Source: Aquimarina acroporae
GTDB taxonomy: Bacteria > Bacteroidota > Bacteroidia > Flavobacteriales > Flavobacteriaceae
Reading direction: 5' to 3'
Length of the DNA stretch: 64,000 nt
Assembly: GCF_023195925.1 (NCBI RefSeq)
Contig: NZ_JALPRE010000001.1
Location: 744,001-808,000 of the forward strand
The notes beneath the pieces were generated by a model. The model ran no database searches. It had not been told where the DNA came from and saw only the letters and a program-made list of their open reading frames with translations. Below are positions 61,878 through 64,000 of this stretch, piece after piece. A program made the position numbers and the translations under genes. Numbering within the stretch: the stretch's first letter is position 1; every line of letters begins with the position of its first letter.

Positions 61878-62597
61878 TTAAATCTCTTTTTTAGTCGCTC
61901 CTATAGTTTGAAGTGAAGCATTTTGAACATATGCAATAATCGAAAGCTCATCATTTTCAGAAACCCATTCTGGTATTTTAAGCACTATATTTCCCGATTT
62001 TTCCCGACTCACTGCTCTATTGGCTACAATATTTGTATTCTTTAGAGTTCGGTTTCTATTCTCACCCCTCGCTATTTTTGTGATTCTCTCTGAAACTACC
62101 AATGTTAGTGTTACCGTATTAAATTCTTGACCTTCTACCACATATGAAAAAAGCAGCTCTGTATTATCTCGCTTTACATTTTCTAAAACAATAGTTTGTT
62201 TTGTTTTTGATTTAGCATACTTTTCCAATGCATTATTTACTTTATACCTATTCGAACCTGTAAAGTGTTCATTACCATTTACTACCAATTGGGGTGTATA
62301 TATAGACCTACTATTAAATTTTATTGCATATTCCCTTTGATAGTCACTAAAAGATTCTGAGCTAAAAGGGTCTCGCCATCCTAAACGGTTCCAATAATCT
62401 ACATGATAAGACAAGACGAATACATTTTGATCTTTATATTTTTCATCAATCTGTTCCAAAAGTTCATCAGCAGCGGGACAGCTACTACATCCTTGTGAAG
62501 TAAACAATTCAAACACTATAGGTCCAGTGGTATTTTCTTGAGCTACCAGACCAAACGAAGTAATTATCGTTAACGAAAGTATAAGCTTCTTTATCAT
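61878..62597 (-). CDS. DUF1223 thioredoxin-like exported protein
   Basis: The protein has a signal peptide (MIKKLILSLTIITSFGLVAQE) and a thioredoxin-like DUF1223 domain with the redox motif FTSQGCSSCPAAD near residue 36, and YTPQLVVNG for the cis-proline side. The frame extends to a GTG at 62639, which would overlap the divergent promoter region, so ATG 62597 is chosen. It probably acts on disulfides in the periplasm. Confidence 0.87.
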   Translation of the reverse strand: MIKKLILSLTIITSFGLVAQENTTGPIVFELFTSQGCSSCPAADELLEQIDEKYKDQNVFVLSYHVDYWNRLGWRDPFSSESFSDYQREYAIKFNSRSIYTPQLVVNGNEHFTGSNRYKVNNALEKYAKSKTKQTIVLENVKRDNTELLFSYVVEGQEFNTVTLTLVVSERITKIARGENRNRTLKNTNIVANRAVSREKSGNIVLKIPEWVSENDELSIIAYVQNASLQTIGATKKEI

Positions 62598-62641
62598 CGA
62601 GGTAATTTTAGTATTTTTAGACTCTAATTTAGACGCCACTT

Positions 62642-63286
62642 ATGCGAAAACTTACTGTATTCATCTTTATTATTTTTGTTTCCTTGACAGTTTATAGCCA
62701 GGAGATAGCCATTCTACAGTATAAAGGCGGAGGTGATTGGTATAGTAATCCAACCGCTTTACCTAATTTAATTACTTTTTGTAATCGTAATATCAAAACC
62801 TCGATAAATAGCAAACCAAAGACGGTAAAACCCGAAAGTGTAGATATTTTCCAATATCCTTATTTACATATGACGGGTCACGGTAATGTGTTTTTCACTG
62901 AGGAGGATGCAGAAAATCTTAGAAATTATTTACTAAGCGGCGGCTTTTTACACATCGATGATAACTATGGTATGGAGCCCTATTTAAAAAAAGAACTTCT
63001 TAAAGTTTTTCCTGACAAAGAATTAATAGAATTACCTGTTTCACATCCGATTTTTTCATCTAAATTTAATTTTCCTCAAGGGTTACCCAAAATTCATGAA
63101 CATGACGGTAAACGACCTCAAGCGCTAGGAATTATACATGAAGATCGATTGGTATTACTATTTACTTTTGAAAGTGATCTGGGAGATGGATGGGAAAACC
63201 CTGAAGTGCATAACGATCCCGAAGAGGTGAGACTTAAGGCTCTAAGAATGGGAGCCAATATCATTAAATATGCTTTTGAAAATTAA
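62642..63286 (+). CDS. DUF4159 exported protein (glutamine-amidotransferase-like fold)
   Basis: The 214-residue protein has a signal peptide (to about VYSQE) and the DUF4159 pattern: LQYKGGGDWYSNPTALPNLITF, YPYLHMTGHGNVFF, GGFLHIDDNYG and RVLF-type strands. The fold resembles class I amidotransferase domains but lacks the Cys-His-Glu triad. Function unknown. The TrmH-like gene begins at the last base of its stop codon. Confidence 0.87.
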   Translation: MRKLTVFIFIIFVSLTVYSQEIAILQYKGGGDWYSNPTALPNLITFCNRNIKTSINSKPKTVKPESVDIFQYPYLHMTGHGNVFFTEEDAENLRNYLLSGGFLHIDDNYGMEPYLKKELLKVFPDKELIELPVSHPIFSSKFNFPQGLPKIHEHDGKRPQALGIIHEDRLVLLFTFESDLGDGWENPEVHNDPEEVRLKALRMGANIIKYAFEN

Positions 63287-63810
63287 TGGCAGATCAACTT
63301 CATCACTACAATTCAAAATTTACAAAGAAGCAATTTCCAATTATTCTGGTTTGTGACCGAGTAAATTCACCTGCAAATATCGGGAGCATTTTTAGAATTG
63401 CTGATAGTTTTGGTGTATCACAAATTTATTTTGGAGGAGAAGATATTAATGTGGTAAGTAAACGAATGCAGCGTACATCCAGATCTACCCATAATGTAGT
63501 CCCCTACCAGGAAATTGAATCTTCAGTAGATGTTATTAAAAAACTTAAGGCTGAGGGGCATCACATTTTGGCACTAGAAATCACAAAAAACAGTATTCCT
63601 ATACATGAATATACCTTTACTACTAATCAAAAGCTTGTACTTGTTATTGGTGAAGAAAATTTTGGCGTTTCTGAAGACATTATTGTGCTCTGTGATAGCT
63701 GCCTTCATATTGAGATGTATGGTATTAACACTAGCATGAATGTAGCTAATGCTACTGGTATTGCTCTATATGAAATGGTTAAACAACTAGAATATTCATC
63801 TGATAATTGA
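63286..63810 (+). CDS. TrmH-family RNA methyltransferase
   Basis: The 174-residue SPOUT enzyme has VNSPANIGSIFRIADSFG near residue 28, LVIGEENFGVSE near 120 and the knot NTSMNVANATGIALYEM. It is close to TrmL/TrmH types that 2'-O-methylate tRNA. The target nucleotide cannot be read from the sequence. Start overlaps the DUF4159 stop by one base. Confidence 0.92.
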   Translation: MADQLHHYNSKFTKKQFPIILVCDRVNSPANIGSIFRIADSFGVSQIYFGGEDINVVSKRMQRTSRSTHNVVPYQEIESSVDVIKKLKAEGHHILALEITKNSIPIHEYTFTTNQKLVLVIGEENFGVSEDIIVLCDSCLHIEMYGINTSMNVANATGIALYEMVKQLEYSSDN

Positions 63811-63875
63811 AAAATATTTCTACCAAAGAGAAACTTTGTAACTTTAAAACTCATTTTTACAAAACTTTGTAATCT

Positions 63876-64000
63876 ATGAATTCAAAAACAATCGCATACG
63901 GGATACTAAGAGCAGTAGCTATTATAGTTGGTGTATTAGGATTATTATGGTTTCTATATCAAATTAGGTCTGTATTAATCTACATTGCATTTGCTGCAGT
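63876..64000 (+). CDS. AI-2E-family transporter, N-terminal fragment
   Basis: An ATG at 63876 opens a frame that runs off the right edge. The 41 visible residues (MNSKTIAYGILRAV ... LYQIRSVLIYIAFAAV) match the first membrane helices of the AI-2E/PerM exporter family in flavobacteria. Partial; the call is based on a short stretch. Confidence 0.55.
   Translation, partial: MNSKTIAYGILRAVAIIVGVLGLLWFLYQIRSVLIYIAFAA

Noticed and set aside
63835..63870. A promoter before the AI-2E-like gene
   Set aside because: TTTG is followed by AAACTTTG after 23 bases; spacing and the first bases of the -7 box do not fit.
1..64000. CRISPR arrays, insertion sequences, prophage or integrative elements
   Set aside because: No regularly spaced repeats, transposase or integrase, and no att-like direct repeats were seen; gene order looks like core chromosome.

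Overview
The window is a gene-dense, AT-rich stretch of a Bacteroidota chromosome, most probably a marine Flavobacteriaceae of the Aquimarina type. The genus is a guess and the family is fairly safe. The evidence is a TonB-linked receptor with a carboxypeptidase-regulatory N-domain, a type IX secretion C-terminal domain, DUF3822, DUF4159, DUF2147 and DUF983 genes, few visible Shine-Dalgarno sequences, and many copies of the Bacteroidota promoter (TTTG, 19-20 bases, TAnnTTTG). There is no rRNA, tRNA, CRISPR array, insertion sequence or prophage. The longest gap without a gene is about 220 bases. Most of the window is core genome, so novelty lies in fusions, degenerate family members and conserved genes of unknown function.

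Layout. 1-6.2 kb: the end of an unknown gene, a lipoprotein, small hypotheticals, a P-loop kinase-like protein, hisS and an ABC-type permease. 6.3-12.2 kb: an M20 peptidase, a large Oar-like TonB receptor and the rpsF-rpsR-rplI operon. 12.3-18.2 kb: a LytTR response regulator, priA, and three exported chalcone-isomerase-like paralogues with a DUF2147 gene among them. 18.2-24.3 kb: yihY-nadC, rlmH, a UbiA-like protein with a damaged first active-site motif, maf, a lipoprotein, pterin dehydratase and a YebC regulator. 24.3-28.2 kb: an exported isochorismatase-like hydrolase, two AraC regulators and DUF983.

28.2-34.9 kb is the most interesting part. It holds a fusion of CMP-Kdo synthetase (KdsB) to an iron-type alcohol dehydrogenase resembling KdnB, which suggests 8-amino-Kdo in the lipid A inner core. 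A small acyltransferase lies directly downstream. A RecD-like helicase follows, then a coupled pair made of a pilin-like membrane protein and an actin-fold DUF3822 protein running into rsmD, and a mini membrane protein that looks like a histidine-kinase dimerisation domain without a kinase.

35-47.9 kb is rich in envelope functions: aldo/keto reductase, a GH3-beta-lactamase fusion, an HdrD/HdrE-like Fe-S pair with a HAD protein between its genes, an MCE lipid-transport protein, an N-acetylmuramoyl-L-alanine amidase and, divergently, lptD-ridA. 47.9-53.4 kb: a type IX-secreted PhoD-like phosphatase, a transglutaminase-like orphan and pfkA-mgsA plus a secreted protein. 53.4-64 kb: tamB, tsaD-rsmE, a phytase-like lipoprotein, a beta-propeller lipoprotein, DUF1223, DUF4159-trmH and the start of an AI-2E-family membrane protein that runs off the end.

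Several TTG starts of the longest reading frames (lptD, the kdsB fusion and perhaps tamB) lie inside promoter -7 elements. For lptD and the kdsB fusion the starts given here are moved downstream for that reason. The tamB start is left at its TTG and marked uncertain.
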